Below, piece by piece: positions 1 to 7,552 of a stretch of DNA of 64,000 nt. The notes under the pieces are model-generated. The model searched no databases. It was not told where the DNA came from and saw nothing but the letters and a program-made list of their open reading frames with translations. The DNA comes from CADEFQ01 sp050249415 (lineage in GTDB: Bacteria > Pseudomonadota > Gammaproteobacteria > Steroidobacterales > Steroidobacteraceae): positions 1-64,000 of the forward strand of contig JBFWQO010000013.1 in the NCBI GenBank assembly GCA_050249415.1, in the 5' to 3' direction. A program made the position numbers and the translations under genes. The stretch's first letter is position 1, and the number at the start of each line of letters is the position of its first letter.

Positions 1-49
1 CCACGAACCGCAGGCGCTCATCCATCTTGCAACACTCCCGCCACGGCAT
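1..49 (-). CDS. IS481-like transposase, N-terminal end only
   Basis: Reading leftwards from an ATG at 49-47, the first 16 residues are MPWRECCKMDERLRFV. This is the characteristic beginning of IS481-family DDE transposases (MPW-x-E followed by MDERLxFV). The remainder lies beyond the left edge, so it cannot be said whether the gene is intact. The family call rests on the N-terminal signature and on the TGTTACC repeats just upstream. It marks the left side of the window as accessory DNA. Confidence 0.6.
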   Translation of the reverse strand, partial: MPWRECCKMDERLRFV

Positions 50-112
50 ATGGGTCTCCCCCAAATGCCGGAAAGTGTTACCTATGTGTCCGGAATGGTG
101 TGTTACCCATCA
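1..112 (-). mobile_element. End of an IS481-type insertion sequence (partial)
   Basis: The minus strand begins an IS481-like transposase at position 49. Just upstream of it are two copies of a TGTTACCYAT motif, at about 78-88 and 101-110 on the plus strand, as often seen at the ends of this IS family. The first copy continues as GTGTCCGG; the second diverges after the CAT. The outer boundary is therefore placed near 110-112, but it is approximate because the other end lies outside the window. No target-site duplication can be checked. Confidence 0.55.
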
Positions 113-134
113 GTCCGAATGGGCATCGAAGCGT

Positions 135-155
135 ACGGCCCCCTTGGGGCCGTTT
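135..155. terminator. Short GC-rich hairpin, possible weak terminator
   Basis: ACGGCCCC (135-142) pairs with GGGGCCGT (146-153) around a three-base loop, followed by only two or three T residues. It lies between the IS end and the first small gene. It may end transcription leaving the IS, but the short T-run makes termination uncertain. Confidence 0.35.
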
Positions 156-200
156 CGCTCTTGGAGCAGGGAGTTGCCCCGCACCGGACAACGCAGATTC

Positions 201-229
201 TTGACACTTTTGGCTCTCCGGTTTCACAT
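201..229 (+). promoter_or_regulatory. Possible promoter with consensus -35 box
   Basis: A perfect TTGACA at 201-206 is followed, 17 bases later, by a poor -10 candidate TCACAT (224-229), just before the ATG at 236. The -35 is convincing by sequence and the -10 is not. If real, it would drive the small ORF and nucleotidyltransferase gene downstream. Confidence 0.3.
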
Positions 230-235
230 GGCTGC

Positions 236-415
236 ATGAGATCGCGATTGGCCGACGCTGCCCGCCACAGCCTCAACGAGGACGTCAAACGCATGACGGC
301 CGAGGAGCGGCTAGCTGCGTTTCTTGCGCATTGCCAGCTGATCGCCCAACTGGCGGGTGCCGGCGCGCCCGCCAAACGACATCCTCGAGATGCGGTACCG
401 CGGCATGCGCGCTAG
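236..415 (+). CDS. Small protein upstream of a nucleotidyltransferase-domain gene
   Basis: A 59-residue ORF starting at ATG 236. The central part (MTAEERLAAFLAHCQLIAQL) looks like a genuine short alpha-helical protein. The last 15 residues, rich in Arg, Ala and Pro, lie where the next gene overlaps it. Small helical ORFs of this kind often precede minimal-nucleotidyltransferase (MNT/AbiEii-like) genes. The overlap of about 25 bases with the downstream ATG 390 suggests translational coupling. I do not recognise a defined family. A role as partner of the nucleotidyltransferase is inference. An internal ATG at 293 is an alternative start. Confidence 0.4.
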   Translation: MRSRLADAARHSLNEDVKRMTAEERLAAFLAHCQLIAQLAGAGAPAKRHPRDAVPRHAR

Positions 416-968
416 CGCGCCGGGCCAGTCGGCGCTGCTGATGGCCGACATTGCGGGGCTTCTTGAAGCGAGAGGCGTTCGATACGCCGTCATCGGTGCC
501 ATGGCGGCGGCGGTGCACGGCGTGGTGCGCGCCAGCCTCGATGCAGACGCTGTCGTGGCACTTCATGTGCGCGAGGCGCAGGCACTGCGACAGGCGCTCA
601 TCGAGGAGGGATTCGAGGCTGCTGTCAGGACAGGCGACGCAGACGATCCGATCCCGGGATTGCTCGAAATCAAGGATCGCCATGGCAATCGAGTGGACCT
701 CCTGCTCGGTCTGCGCGGCATGGACCCGGAACTCCTGACCCGGACACGGCAGGTAAGACTGGGGGATGCGACCCTGGAATTCGTCAGTCGGGAGGATTTC
801 ATCGCCATGAAGGCCTTTGCCGGCGGCCCGGTTGACCTGGAGGATGCGCGGGCCGTCATCGACCTGGATCCGGGGACGCTCAACCTGGAATTGTTGCGGC
901 GGCTGGCGCAGCGATTCGGTCGCGATGCCGCGCGAGCCGTCGAACAACTCATCGGCGTGGTGCGCTGA
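390..968 (+). CDS. Nucleotidyltransferase-fold protein (AbiEii/MNT-like)
   Basis: About 192 residues. The segment VRYAVIGAMAAAVHGVVRAS followed by LDADAVV is the diagnostic region of minimal nucleotidyltransferase-fold proteins (hydrophobic strand, GA/GG, AxxH, RxSxDxD). It supplies the Asp-x-Asp metal-binding pair, followed by a helical C-terminal half. Relatives are AbiEii/MenT-type toxins, which add nucleotides to tRNA, and the MNT half of HEPN-MNT toxin-antitoxin systems. Here the usual GG is GA. Start choice is uncertain: GTG 357, ATG 390 and ATG 405 are in frame and none has a clear ribosome-binding site. It sits between an IS end and a decayed toxin gene, which supports an accessory, toxin-antitoxin-like context. 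Substrate unknown. Confidence 0.6.
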   Translation: MRYRGMRASAPGQSALLMADIAGLLEARGVRYAVIGAMAAAVHGVVRASLDADAVVALHVREAQALRQALIEEGFEAAVRTGDADDPIPGLLEIKDRHGNRVDLLLGLRGMDPELLTRTRQVRLGDATLEFVSREDFIAMKAFAGGPVDLEDARAVIDLDPGTLNLELLRRLAQRFGRDAARAVEQLIGVVR

Positions 969-1026
969 CATGCCGTTGGCCGCGATGCCGATTCATTGGA
1001 ATTGCCTGTATCGGCAGCAGGCCCCG

Positions 1027-1251
1027 CTACCACTCGTCGCGTTGCCTTACATCGAGTGCATGCAGTGCCCCGATGGCATCGGCCGCCGCGCCGGCATCGC
1101 GCTCGGCTTCCGTGACATAGCGCCGCAGAGCCTGCGCGACCTCGACGTTCGCGAGGTGGGGGACATGCAGTCCCGGCGACGGGTCGGTGATCCGCTGCGC
1201 GATTGTCTGACCCGTCGGCGTATTGAGCCGCAGTTCCACGAGCGCCGATGC
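1027..1251 (-). pseudogene. Truncated VapC-like PIN-domain toxin remnant
   Basis: The minus strand encodes ASALVELRLNTPTGQTIAQR, then a segment containing LHVPHLANVEVAQALRRYV and ending QRDEW before a stop. This is the first half of a VapC ribonuclease (typical VDASALVELLLNT ... LHAPHLxDVEVAQVLRRY). The N-terminal Met-Val-Val-Asp start carrying the first catalytic Asp is missing or altered (PDKPASALVEL). The C-terminal half, which holds two or three more acidic catalytic residues (TAYDA and TCD regions), is absent. No VapB antitoxin ORF is visible next to it. I read it as a dead toxin gene left after loss of both ends. Confidence 0.65.
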
Positions 1252-1268
1252 TGGTTTGTCCGGGCGGC

Positions 1269-1535
1269 ATGCGTGCAGTACATTGCCATGCAAACAGAGG
1301 TAGCGACGCGGGTGATGCAATAGGCGCGCAGTTCAAAGTGGGTGACCACGTCAGCTGGAACTCGGAAGCGGGCCGCGTCCGCGGGCGGATCGTGAAGGTC
1401 CACACGCGCGACGTCGACTACAAGGGCTACACGCACCACGCGCGCCAGGACGAGCCGCAGTACGAGATCAAGAGCGACAAGACCGGTCACATCGCCCTGC
1501 ACAAGGGTGCGGCCCTCAGGCGAATCAAGGATTGA
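1269..1535 (+). CDS. DUF2945 (hypervirulence-associated, TUDOR-like) small protein
   Basis: The core FKVGDHVSWNSEAGRVRGRI and the following KVHTRDVDYKGYTHHA ... DEPQYEIKSDKTGHIALHKG are the full DUF2945 signature. This is a small SH3/TUDOR-like beta barrel, often annotated as hypervirulence-associated; its biochemical role is unknown. Family members start just before the FKVGD motif, but no ATG is present there. ATG 1269 is used here and ATG 1248 is also possible; the first 22 or so residues are not family-like and overlap the vapC remnant in another frame. A GTG inside the motif (at 1340) would cut the domain. The real start is therefore unclear. Confidence 0.7.
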   Translation: MRAVHCHANRGSDAGDAIGAQFKVGDHVSWNSEAGRVRGRIVKVHTRDVDYKGYTHHARQDEPQYEIKSDKTGHIALHKGAALRRIKD

Positions 1536-1545
1536 TCCGGGCGCC

Positions 1546-2118
1546 TCATGCGGCCGGCGCGGTGGGCGGATAGGTCACGCGCGTGCCCTCGACGCGCGCG
1601 AACGAGGTCAGGGCGTGCATCCGGTGCTTGCCGGCCGACAGGATCTCCACCGCCGGTACGCCGCGCGCATTGAGCGCATCGGCCACCAGCGAGCGATGGC
1701 AGCGCCATGGCACCGCCTCGGCGCACATGATGGCGACGCGCCGCTCACGGCCGAGCGCGACGAGCGCGACGAGCGCGTCGACGGCCGCGGCGAACGCCGG
1801 GGTCTGCATGTAATCCGCGTAGCCGCGAAAGCTCGCATTGCGCCAGCCTGTGTTCGGTGAATCCTTGCGCGCACGCCGCAGTCCGCCGAGCGCCTGCATC
1901 GGCACGTACCCGATGCCTGCGCCCGGGAGTGTCACGGCCAGCGCGTCGGCGTTGAATTGCGGATTGTGTCGCGATCGCGGTACGGTGCGGATATCGACGA
2001 GCCGCGCGATGCCGTATGCGTGCAGCAACGCGATGAACTCCGCGAGCGGATGCGTCGAATGCCCGACAGTGAATACGGCATCGTCGGGCCACTGCGTATC
2101 CTGCGACATGGCATCCAT
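1546..2118 (-). CDS. DUF488 family protein
   Basis: 190 residues (187 if translation starts at the internal Met). Family signatures are all present: FTVGHSTHPLAEFIALLHAY near the N-terminus, LVDIRTVPRSRHNPQF, then LGGLR, a GY-rich segment, and a C-terminal MCAEAVPWRCHRSLVADAL with the conserved Cys and the Cys-His-Arg-Ser motif. DUF488 proteins are widespread cytoplasmic proteins of unproven enzymatic function. It converges on the DUF2945 gene and is divergent from the flavoprotein gene at 2247. Length is normal for the family and there is no sign of damage. Confidence 0.88.
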   Translation of the reverse strand: MDAMSQDTQWPDDAVFTVGHSTHPLAEFIALLHAYGIARLVDIRTVPRSRHNPQFNADALAVTLPGAGIGYVPMQALGGLRRARKDSPNTGWRNASFRGYADYMQTPAFAAAVDALVALVALGRERRVAIMCAEAVPWRCHRSLVADALNARGVPAVEILSAGKHRMHALTSFARVEGTRVTYPPTAPAA

Positions 2119-2246
2119 GTTAGCGCGGCGGGAGCAGGGCAGCCGTGATTCCCCGCTGCGCGCCGTGTTTCAGCATGGTGAGCTGTGAACGTCTGGCGCG
2201 CGCGCGTATCCTCGAATCACACCTGTCCACGAGCGCGGAGGAAGCC

Positions 2247-3431
2247 ATGCAGAACCCAGTCGATTACCTGATCGTCGGTGCGGGCATGGCAGGGGCGGCT
2301 GCCGCGCAGGCGCTGCGCGATGCGGACGGCAAGGCGACGATCGCGATGCTGGGTGACGAGCCGCATCCGCCTTATGACCGGCCTCCTCTCAGCAAGGGCC
2401 TGTGGAAGGACGGCAAGGAAGGCGATATCTGGCGCCCGATCGACAAGGCGCGCGCGACGGTGCAGACGGGCCGGCGCGCACTGAAGATCGATCGCGCCGC
2501 GCACGTCGTGCAGGACGATGCGGGCGGCGCGTGGAAGTACCGCAAGCTGCTGCTCGCGACGGGCGGCGCTCCACGCACGTTGCCGTTCGGCAGCGGGTTC
2601 ATCTACTTCCGCACCTACGACGACTACAAGCGATTGCGCACAGTGGCGACACCGGGCGCGCACATCGCCGTGATCGGCGGCGGCTTCATCGGCAGCGAAA
2701 TCGCCGCTGCGATGGCGATGGCGGGCTGCAAGGCGACGATGCTGTTCCCGGAACACGCGATTGGCGCGCGCGTCTTTCCGGCCGCGCTCGCGGATTCCGT
2801 CACGGCTTATTATCGTGAGCGCGGCGTGGACGTGCGCAGCGGTGTCACGGCGACGGGCGGCAAGGGCGGCGCGGGTGGTGGCGCCGGGCTCGCGCTGTCC
2901 GACTCGAGCACGCTGCAGGCGGATTCGGTGGTAGCCGGGCTCGGCATCGTGCCCAACGTGCAGCTCGCGCAGGAGGCGGGATTGCAGCTCGACCTGGGCG
3001 GCATCGTCGTCGACGATCACCTGCGCACATCCGATCCCGACATCCATGCCGCGGGCGACGTCGCCGCATTCCCGGCGCCCGCGCTCGGGCGAAGGATGCG
3101 CGTCGAGCACGAGAATGCCGCGGTCACCATGGGTCAGCGCGCCGGCCGATGCATGGCGGGGCAGGATGCACCCTATGACGAGCTGCCGTATTTCTATTCC
3201 GACCTGTTCGACCTCGGCTACGAGGCGGTCGGAACGCTCGACTCGCGCCTCGAGATGGTCGAGCAATGGGTCACGCCGTTTCGCGAGGGCGTGGTCTATT
3301 ACCTCGATGCGGGCCGCGTACGCGGCGTGCTCCTGTGGAACACCTGGGGCCAGGTCGACAACGCGCGCGCGCTGATCGCCGCGCCCGGACCCTTCGATGC
3401 CGCGGGTGTCCGCGGCAAGCTGCCGAAATGA
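2247..3431 (+). CDS. FAD/NAD(P)-dependent ferredoxin/rubredoxin-reductase-like flavoprotein
   Basis: 394 residues from ATG 2247, preceded by a GAGGAAG ribosome-binding site. The longer frame upstream lacks such a site. It has two Rossmann motifs: GAGMAGAAAA for FAD near residue 9 and VIGGGFIGSEIAAAMAMAG for NAD(P)H in the middle. AGDVAAFP then closes the FAD site. The PPYDRPPLSK segment is typical of the AIF/BphA4-like reductase class, which transfers electrons from NAD(P)H to a ferredoxin, rubredoxin or quinone. No partner gene is adjacent. The next gene, 27 bases on, is an AhpD-like protein, so a joint role in redox defence is possible but not shown. Confidence 0.85.
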   Translation: MQNPVDYLIVGAGMAGAAAAQALRDADGKATIAMLGDEPHPPYDRPPLSKGLWKDGKEGDIWRPIDKARATVQTGRRALKIDRAAHVVQDDAGGAWKYRKLLLATGGAPRTLPFGSGFIYFRTYDDYKRLRTVATPGAHIAVIGGGFIGSEIAAAMAMAGCKATMLFPEHAIGARVFPAALADSVTAYYRERGVDVRSGVTATGGKGGAGGGAGLALSDSSTLQADSVVAGLGIVPNVQLAQEAGLQLDLGGIVVDDHLRTSDPDIHAAGDVAAFPAPALGRRMRVEHENAAVTMGQRAGRCMAGQDAPYDELPYFYSDLFDLGYEAVGTLDSRLEMVEQWVTPFREGVVYYLDAGRVRGVLLWNTWGQVDNARALIAAPGPFDAAGVRGKLPK

Positions 3432-3458
3432 TCCTGACTTCCATGAGGAGAGAGACCG

Positions 3459-3806
3459 ATGTCCGACGGAATGTACCCGCCCTCGACGACCGAGTTTGGC
3501 AGGATGCGCCGCGATCTCACGCCCGAGACCGAAGCCGCGTTCATCGCCTTCAGCAAGCAGGTGTTTGCCGAAGGCGCCTTGCCGGTCAAGGTGAAACAGC
3601 TCATCGCCGTGGCGGTGGCGCATGTCACGCAGTGCCCGTACTGCATCAAGGGACACACGAAGGCCGCGATGCGTCATGGCGCGAGCCCGCAGGAACTGAT
3701 GGAGGCGATCTGGGTGGCCGCGGAAATGCGGGCGGGCGGCGCCTACGCGCATTCGGCGCTCGCGCTCGAGCAGATTGAAAAATCATCGCCGGCGGCTGCC
3801 GGCTGA
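3459..3806 (+). CDS. Carboxymuconolactone decarboxylase / AhpD-like protein
   Basis: 115 residues, preceded by GAGGAGAGA. All-helical CMD family protein with the redox motif CPYCIKGH (Cys-x2-Cys-x3-His) at about residues 65-72. This is the catalytic arrangement of AhpD peroxidase partners, where the two Cys and the His drive peroxide reduction. A true muconolactone decarboxylase lacks the CxxC, so a thiol-redox role is more likely. It lies 27 bases after the flavoprotein and probably shares its transcript. Electron donor unknown. Length is typical for single-domain members. Confidence 0.85.
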   Translation: MSDGMYPPSTTEFGRMRRDLTPETEAAFIAFSKQVFAEGALPVKVKQLIAVAVAHVTQCPYCIKGHTKAAMRHGASPQELMEAIWVAAEMRAGGAYAHSALALEQIEKSSPAAAG

Positions 3807-3879
3807 CCGCAGCGACTGGCGGGCGCCCCCGCGGGCAATGTTACGATCGCGCCACAAGGAAACCGCGGGGGTCTCGCCG

Positions 3880-5304
3880 ATGGCATTCTGGAACCGGCGC
3901 ACGTCGATCGATGTGCTCAACAACCTGGATGAGAAGCATCGCCTGAAGCGCACACTGCGCTGGCCGCACCTCGTCGCGCTCGGGGTCGGCGCGATCGTCG
4001 GCACCGGCATCTACACCTTGATCGGCATCGGCGCGGGCCGCGCCGGCCCCGCGGTGATCCTCGCGTTCGTGATTGCGGGCATCGTCTGCGCCTGCGCCGC
4101 GCTGTGCTACGCCGAACTCGCGACGCTGATGCCCGCGGCGGGCAGCGCCTATACCTATACCTATGCGGTGGGAGGCGAGCTCCTCGCGTGGATCGTCGGC
4201 TGGAGCCTCATCCTCGAATATTCGGTGGTCTGCAGCGCGGTGGCGGTCGGCTGGTCCGGCTACGCGGCGGGGTTCCTGGAGTCCGTCGGGCTGGGGCTCC
4301 CGCACTGGCTGACCGCCGGGCCGCACGCGGGCGGCGTCGTCAACCTGCCCGCGGTCGTGATCCTGTTCGCGGTGGCGGGGCTCCTGAGCCTCGGCACGCG
4401 CGAGAGCGCCACGGTCAATGCCGTCCTCGTCGTGCTGAAGGTCTCGGCGCTGCTCGTGTTCATCGTGATCGCGTTCAAGGCGTTCAACGGCGCGAACTTC
4501 ACGCCGTTCATGCCGCACGGGTTCGCGGCGCACGCCGAAGGGACGGAGGTGCGCGGCGTGATGGCGGCGGCGGCCATCATCTTCTTCGCGTTCTACGGAT
4601 TCGACGCCGTGTCGACGGCCGCCGAGGAGACGATCGACCCGAAGCGCGACCTCGCGCGCGGCATCGTCGGTTCGATGATCGTCTGCACGCTGCTCTACAT
4701 CGCGGTCGCAGCCGCCGCGCTCGGCGCCGTGCGGTACGAGGACTTCTCGGCGAGCCCGGAGCCGCTCGCGTACATCCTGCGCACGCTCGGCAGCCCGTTC
4801 GCGGCCAACCTGATCGCGGCGGCGGCGGTGGTCGCGTTGCCGACCGTGATCCTCGCGTTCATGTACGGGCAGAGCCGCATCTTCTTCGTGATGGCGCGCG
4901 ACGGGCTGCTGCCGCGGCGCCTCGGCAGCATCAACGAGCACCGCGGCACCCCGGTCACGATGATCGTCATGACCGCGATCGTCACGTCGCTGATCGGTGG
5001 CATCTTTCCGCTCGCCGAGATCGCCGAACTCGCCAACGCCGGCACGCTATGCGCCTTCGTCGCGGTCGCGGCCTGCGTGCTCGCCCTTCGGGTGCGCGAG
5101 CCGGACCGTCCACGCGTGTTCAAGACGCCGTGGCCGTGGGTCGTCGGGCTCGTCGCCATCGCGGGCTGCCTGTACCTCTTCATGAGCCTCCCGCCCGCGA
5201 CCCGCACGCGCTTTTTCATCTGGAACGGCGTGGGGCTCGTCGTATACCTCGTGTATGCACGCTTCTCGAGCAACCTCGCGAAGCAGGTTTACCAAGGCGC
5301 CTGA
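3880..5304 (+). CDS. APC-family cationic amino-acid permease
   Basis: 474 residues with about 12 to 14 membrane helices. The N-terminal GVGAIVGTGIYTLIGIGAG is the substrate-binding unwound helix of APC transporters. Further features (CYAELATLMPAAGSAYTYTY, FFAFYGFDAVSTAAEE and MYGQSRIFFVMARDGLLPRR) place it with the CAT/YfnA-type subgroup, expected to carry basic or branched amino acids in symport across the inner membrane. ATG 3880 (MAFWNRRTS...) was chosen because family members begin close to this point; upstream codons back to 3775 are in frame but not conserved. Exact substrate cannot be deduced. Confidence 0.87.
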   Translation: MAFWNRRTSIDVLNNLDEKHRLKRTLRWPHLVALGVGAIVGTGIYTLIGIGAGRAGPAVILAFVIAGIVCACAALCYAELATLMPAAGSAYTYTYAVGGELLAWIVGWSLILEYSVVCSAVAVGWSGYAAGFLESVGLGLPHWLTAGPHAGGVVNLPAVVILFAVAGLLSLGTRESATVNAVLVVLKVSALLVFIVIAFKAFNGANFTPFMPHGFAAHAEGTEVRGVMAAAAIIFFAFYGFDAVSTAAEETIDPKRDLARGIVGSMIVCTLLYIAVAAAALGAVRYEDFSASPEPLAYILRTLGSPFAANLIAAAAVVALPTVILAFMYGQSRIFFVMARDGLLPRRLGSINEHRGTPVTMIVMTAIVTSLIGGIFPLAEIAELANAGTLCAFVAVAACVLALRVREPDRPRVFKTPWPWVVGLVAIAGCLYLFMSLPPATRTRFFIWNGVGLVVYLVYARFSSNLAKQVYQGA

Positions 5305-5316
5305 GGCGGCTACAAT
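5288..5316 (+). promoter_or_regulatory. Promoter of the rimP-nusA-infB leader
   Basis: A TACAAT -10 box (5311-5316) is spaced 17 bases from a TTTACC -35-like hexamer (5288-5293) lying in the last codons of the permease gene. Predicted start is around 5322-5324, at the beginning of the structured leader. Confidence 0.55.
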
Positions 5317-5321
5317 TCGCG

Positions 5322-5432
5322 CCCTCGACGGGGTGGGCCCTTGGGAACAGGGGCCCGCCTTCGTAGGCTCCTCTGGAGCTTTGGGTGCCAAGTTATTGAT
5401 TTGGAAAGCCCCACGAGGGGCTTTTATTTTTT
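5322..5432 (+). ncRNA. Structured leader RNA or small RNA upstream of rimP
   Basis: About 110 bases between a TACAAT promoter and an intrinsic terminator fold into four successive hairpins. The first is a 9-pair stem (5332-5340 with 5351-5359, loop TTGGGAACAG). The second is a 7-pair stem AGGCTCC/GGAGCTT (5365-5381). The third is CCAA/TTGG (5388-5404). The last is the terminator stem at 5405. A competing CTTTGG/CCAAG pairing spans hairpins two and three. Nothing resembles the tRNA-Met gene (metY) found at this place in E. coli. It is either an attenuator leader for the operon or a free small RNA. I could not match it to a named RNA family by eye. Confidence 0.5.
5405..5432 (+). terminator. 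Intrinsic terminator 1 in the rimP leader
   Basis: Stem AAAGCCCC (5405-5412) with GGGGCTTT (5417-5424), loop ACGA, then a run of ten T with one A to 5432. A strong classical terminator. Confidence 0.85.
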
Positions 5433-5489
5433 CGGACCCCTGGCCGGGGTCCCGGTCGCACGGTGTGGTGCGGCTGTACGAACTCAGGG

Positions 5490-5513
5490 TGGGCCTTCGG
5501 GCCCATTTTTTTT
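5490..5513 (+). terminator. Intrinsic terminator 2 just before rimP
   Basis: Stem TGGGCC (5490-5495), UUCG-type tetraloop, GGCCCA (5500-5505), then eight T. It ends 32 bases before the rimP start codon, so transcription from the upstream promoter must pass two terminators. This suits attenuation or antitermination control of the nusA operon. NusA autoregulation through leader terminators is known in E. coli. Confidence 0.85.
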
Positions 5514-5545
5514 CGCCGTGGCGGGCGGGCAGGGCAGGAGGTTCG

Positions 5546-6007
5546 ATGACGTCGACGGCGCTTCGCGACCGGCTCATTGCGCTGCTCGAGCCGCTCATCG
5601 AGCAGCTCGGCTACGAACTCGTCGATGTCGAGGCGAATGCCGGGCGCGGATCGGGAATGCTGCGGGTCTATCTCGATGGCCCGCAGGGCGTCGGGATCGA
5701 CGACTGCGAGCGCGTGAGCCGCGAGATCTCGGCGCTGCTCGATGTCGAGGACCCGATGCCGGGCGCGTACACGCTCGAGGTGTCCTCGCCGGGGTCCGAT
5801 CGCGTGCTGCGCAAGGCCGCGCACTACGCGCGCTTTCGCGGCGAGCGGGTGAAAGTGGAACTCGTCGAGCCGCGCGACGGGCGACGCCGTTATACGGGCA
5901 CGCTCGCATCGGTGGACGAGCGCGGCATCGCGCTCGAGGTGGACGGTGAGACGGTGGCAATGGATTTCGCGGCAATCGACCGCGCGCGACTCGCGCCGCT
6001 GCAGTAG
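5546..6007 (+). CDS. rimP: Ribosome maturation factor RimP
   Basis: 153 residues from ATG 5546 behind AGGAGG. The N-terminal alpha/beta domain (LGYELVDVEANAGRGSGMLR, YLDGPQGVGIDDCERVSREI) and the VSSPGSDRVLRKAAHY linker lead into a C-terminal SH3-like barrel. These are diagnostic of RimP, which is needed for assembly of the 30S subunit head around S19/S13. Normal length. First gene of the rimP-nusA-infB-rbfA-truB operon, with 29 bases to nusA. Regulation is likely through the two leader terminators upstream. Confidence 0.96.
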   Translation: MTSTALRDRLIALLEPLIEQLGYELVDVEANAGRGSGMLRVYLDGPQGVGIDDCERVSREISALLDVEDPMPGAYTLEVSSPGSDRVLRKAAHYARFRGERVKVELVEPRDGRRRYTGTLASVDERGIALEVDGETVAMDFAAIDRARLAPLQ

Positions 6008-6036
6008 CAGCGGCACGGCGTGATGGAGGAGTCGGG

Positions 6037-7533
6037 ATGAACAAGGAAATTCTGATGGTCGTCGATGCCGTCTCGAACGAGAAGGGCGTCGAGAAGGAAG
6101 TGATCTTCGAGGCGCTCGAGGCGGCGCTCGCCGCGGCGACCCGCAAGAAGCACGGCGAGGAGTGGGACGCGCGCGTCGCGATCGACCGCAAGACGGGTGA
6201 CTACGACACGTTCCGCCGCTGGAAGGTGTTCGCCGACGACTCCACCGAACTCGAGGTGCCGGATCGCGAGTTGCGCCTCGACGACGCGCGCGACATCGAC
6301 CCGCACGCGGAGCCGGGCGGCTTCGTCGAACAGCCGATGGAGTCGGTGGCGTTCGGCCGCATCGCCGCGCAGCAGGCGAAGCAGGTGATCGTGCAGAAGG
6401 TGCGCGAGGCCGAGCGCGCCCAGGTCATCGACCAGTACAAGGACCGCGTCAATTCGCTGCTGTCGGGCGTCGTCAAGCGCGTCGACAGGAACGGCATCTA
6501 CATCGACCTCGGCGGCAATGCCGAGGGCTTCGTGCAGCGCAGCGACATGATCCCGCGCGAGCAGGCGAAGCCGCAGGACCGCATCAAGGCATGGCTGCGC
6601 GAGGTGCGCCCCGAACCGCGCGGACCGCAGCTGTTCATGTCGCGCACCGCGCCGGAATTCCTGATCGAGCTGTTCAAGCTCGAGGTGCCGGAAGTCGGCC
6701 AGGGCCTGATCCAGATCCTCGGCGCGGCCCGCGACCCGGGGGTGCGCGCGAAGATCGCCGTGCGCAGCAACGACCCGCGCATCGATCCGGTCGGCGCCTG
6801 TGTCGGCATGCGCGGCTCGCGCGTGCAGGCCGTGTCGAACGAGATCGCCGGCGAGCGCGTCGACATCATCCCGTTCAACGACAATCCCGCGCAGTTCGTC
6901 ATCAATGCGATGTCGCCGGCCGAAGTGCTGTCGATCGTGATGGACGAGGAAGCGCACAGCATGGATATCGCGGTCGCCGAGGACAAGCTGTCGCAGGCGA
7001 TCGGCCGCGGCGGGCAGAACATCCGCCTCGCGAGCCAGCTGACCGGCTGGGACCTGAACGTGATGACGCAGTCGGACGCGGAAGCGAAGAGCGAGTCCGA
7101 GTCGCGCGTGCTCGTGGAGAATTTCATGAAGCAGCTCGATGTCGACGAGGATGTCGCGACGATCCTCGTGCAGGAAGGCTTCTCGTCGGTCGAGGAGATC
7201 GCGTACGTACCGCAGGCCGAGATCGCCTCGATCGAGGAATTCGACGAGGACATGATCCGCGAGCTGCGCAACCGCGCGCGCGACGTGCTGCTCACGCAGG
7301 CGATCGCGTCCGAGGAGTCGCTCGACCAGCACATGCCTGCCGAGGACCTGCTGCTGCTCGAGGGCATGCAGCCCGACCTCGCGCTCGCGCTCGCCCGCCG
7401 CGGCGTGCGCACGCGGGAGGATCTCGCCGACCAGGCGGTCGACGACATCCTCGATATCGAGGGGCTGTCGAGCGAGGAAGCCGGCAGGCTCATCATGAAG
7501 GCGCGCGAACACTGGTTCGAGGCGAGTCGCTGA
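6037..7533 (+). CDS. nusA: Transcription termination/antitermination factor NusA
   Basis: 498 residues, full length for a gammaproteobacterial NusA. It opens with MNKEILMVVDAVSNEKGV, the N-terminal RNA-polymerase-binding domain. An S1 domain follows from about residue 135 (VKRVDRNGIYIDLGGNAEGF). Two KH domains follow (ACVGMRGSRVQAV and AIGRGGQNIRLA), then two acidic helix-hairpin-helix repeats at the C-terminus (residues about 360-498). It binds RNA polymerase and nascent RNA and modulates pausing, termination and antitermination. Ribosome-binding site GGAGGAG. It lies 19 bases before infB and may regulate its own leader. Confidence 0.97.
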   Translation: MNKEILMVVDAVSNEKGVEKEVIFEALEAALAAATRKKHGEEWDARVAIDRKTGDYDTFRRWKVFADDSTELEVPDRELRLDDARDIDPHAEPGGFVEQPMESVAFGRIAAQQAKQVIVQKVREAERAQVIDQYKDRVNSLLSGVVKRVDRNGIYIDLGGNAEGFVQRSDMIPREQAKPQDRIKAWLREVRPEPRGPQLFMSRTAPEFLIELFKLEVPEVGQGLIQILGAARDPGVRAKIAVRSNDPRIDPVGACVGMRGSRVQAVSNEIAGERVDIIPFNDNPAQFVINAMSPAEVLSIVMDEEAHSMDIAVAEDKLSQAIGRGGQNIRLASQLTGWDLNVMTQSDAEAKSESESRVLVENFMKQLDVDEDVATILVQEGFSSVEEIAYVPQAEIASIEEFDEDMIRELRNRARDVLLTQAIASEESLDQHMPAEDLLLLEGMQPDLALALARRGVRTREDLADQAVDDILDIEGLSSEEAGRLIMKAREHWFEASR

Positions 7534-7552
7534 TCGATGAAGGGAACCACCC

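Noticed and set aside
5322..5432. A tRNA (metY) as in the E. coli rimP leader
   Set aside because: No acceptor-stem pairing, no T-loop TTCRA and no anticodon arm; it folds as four unrelated hairpins.
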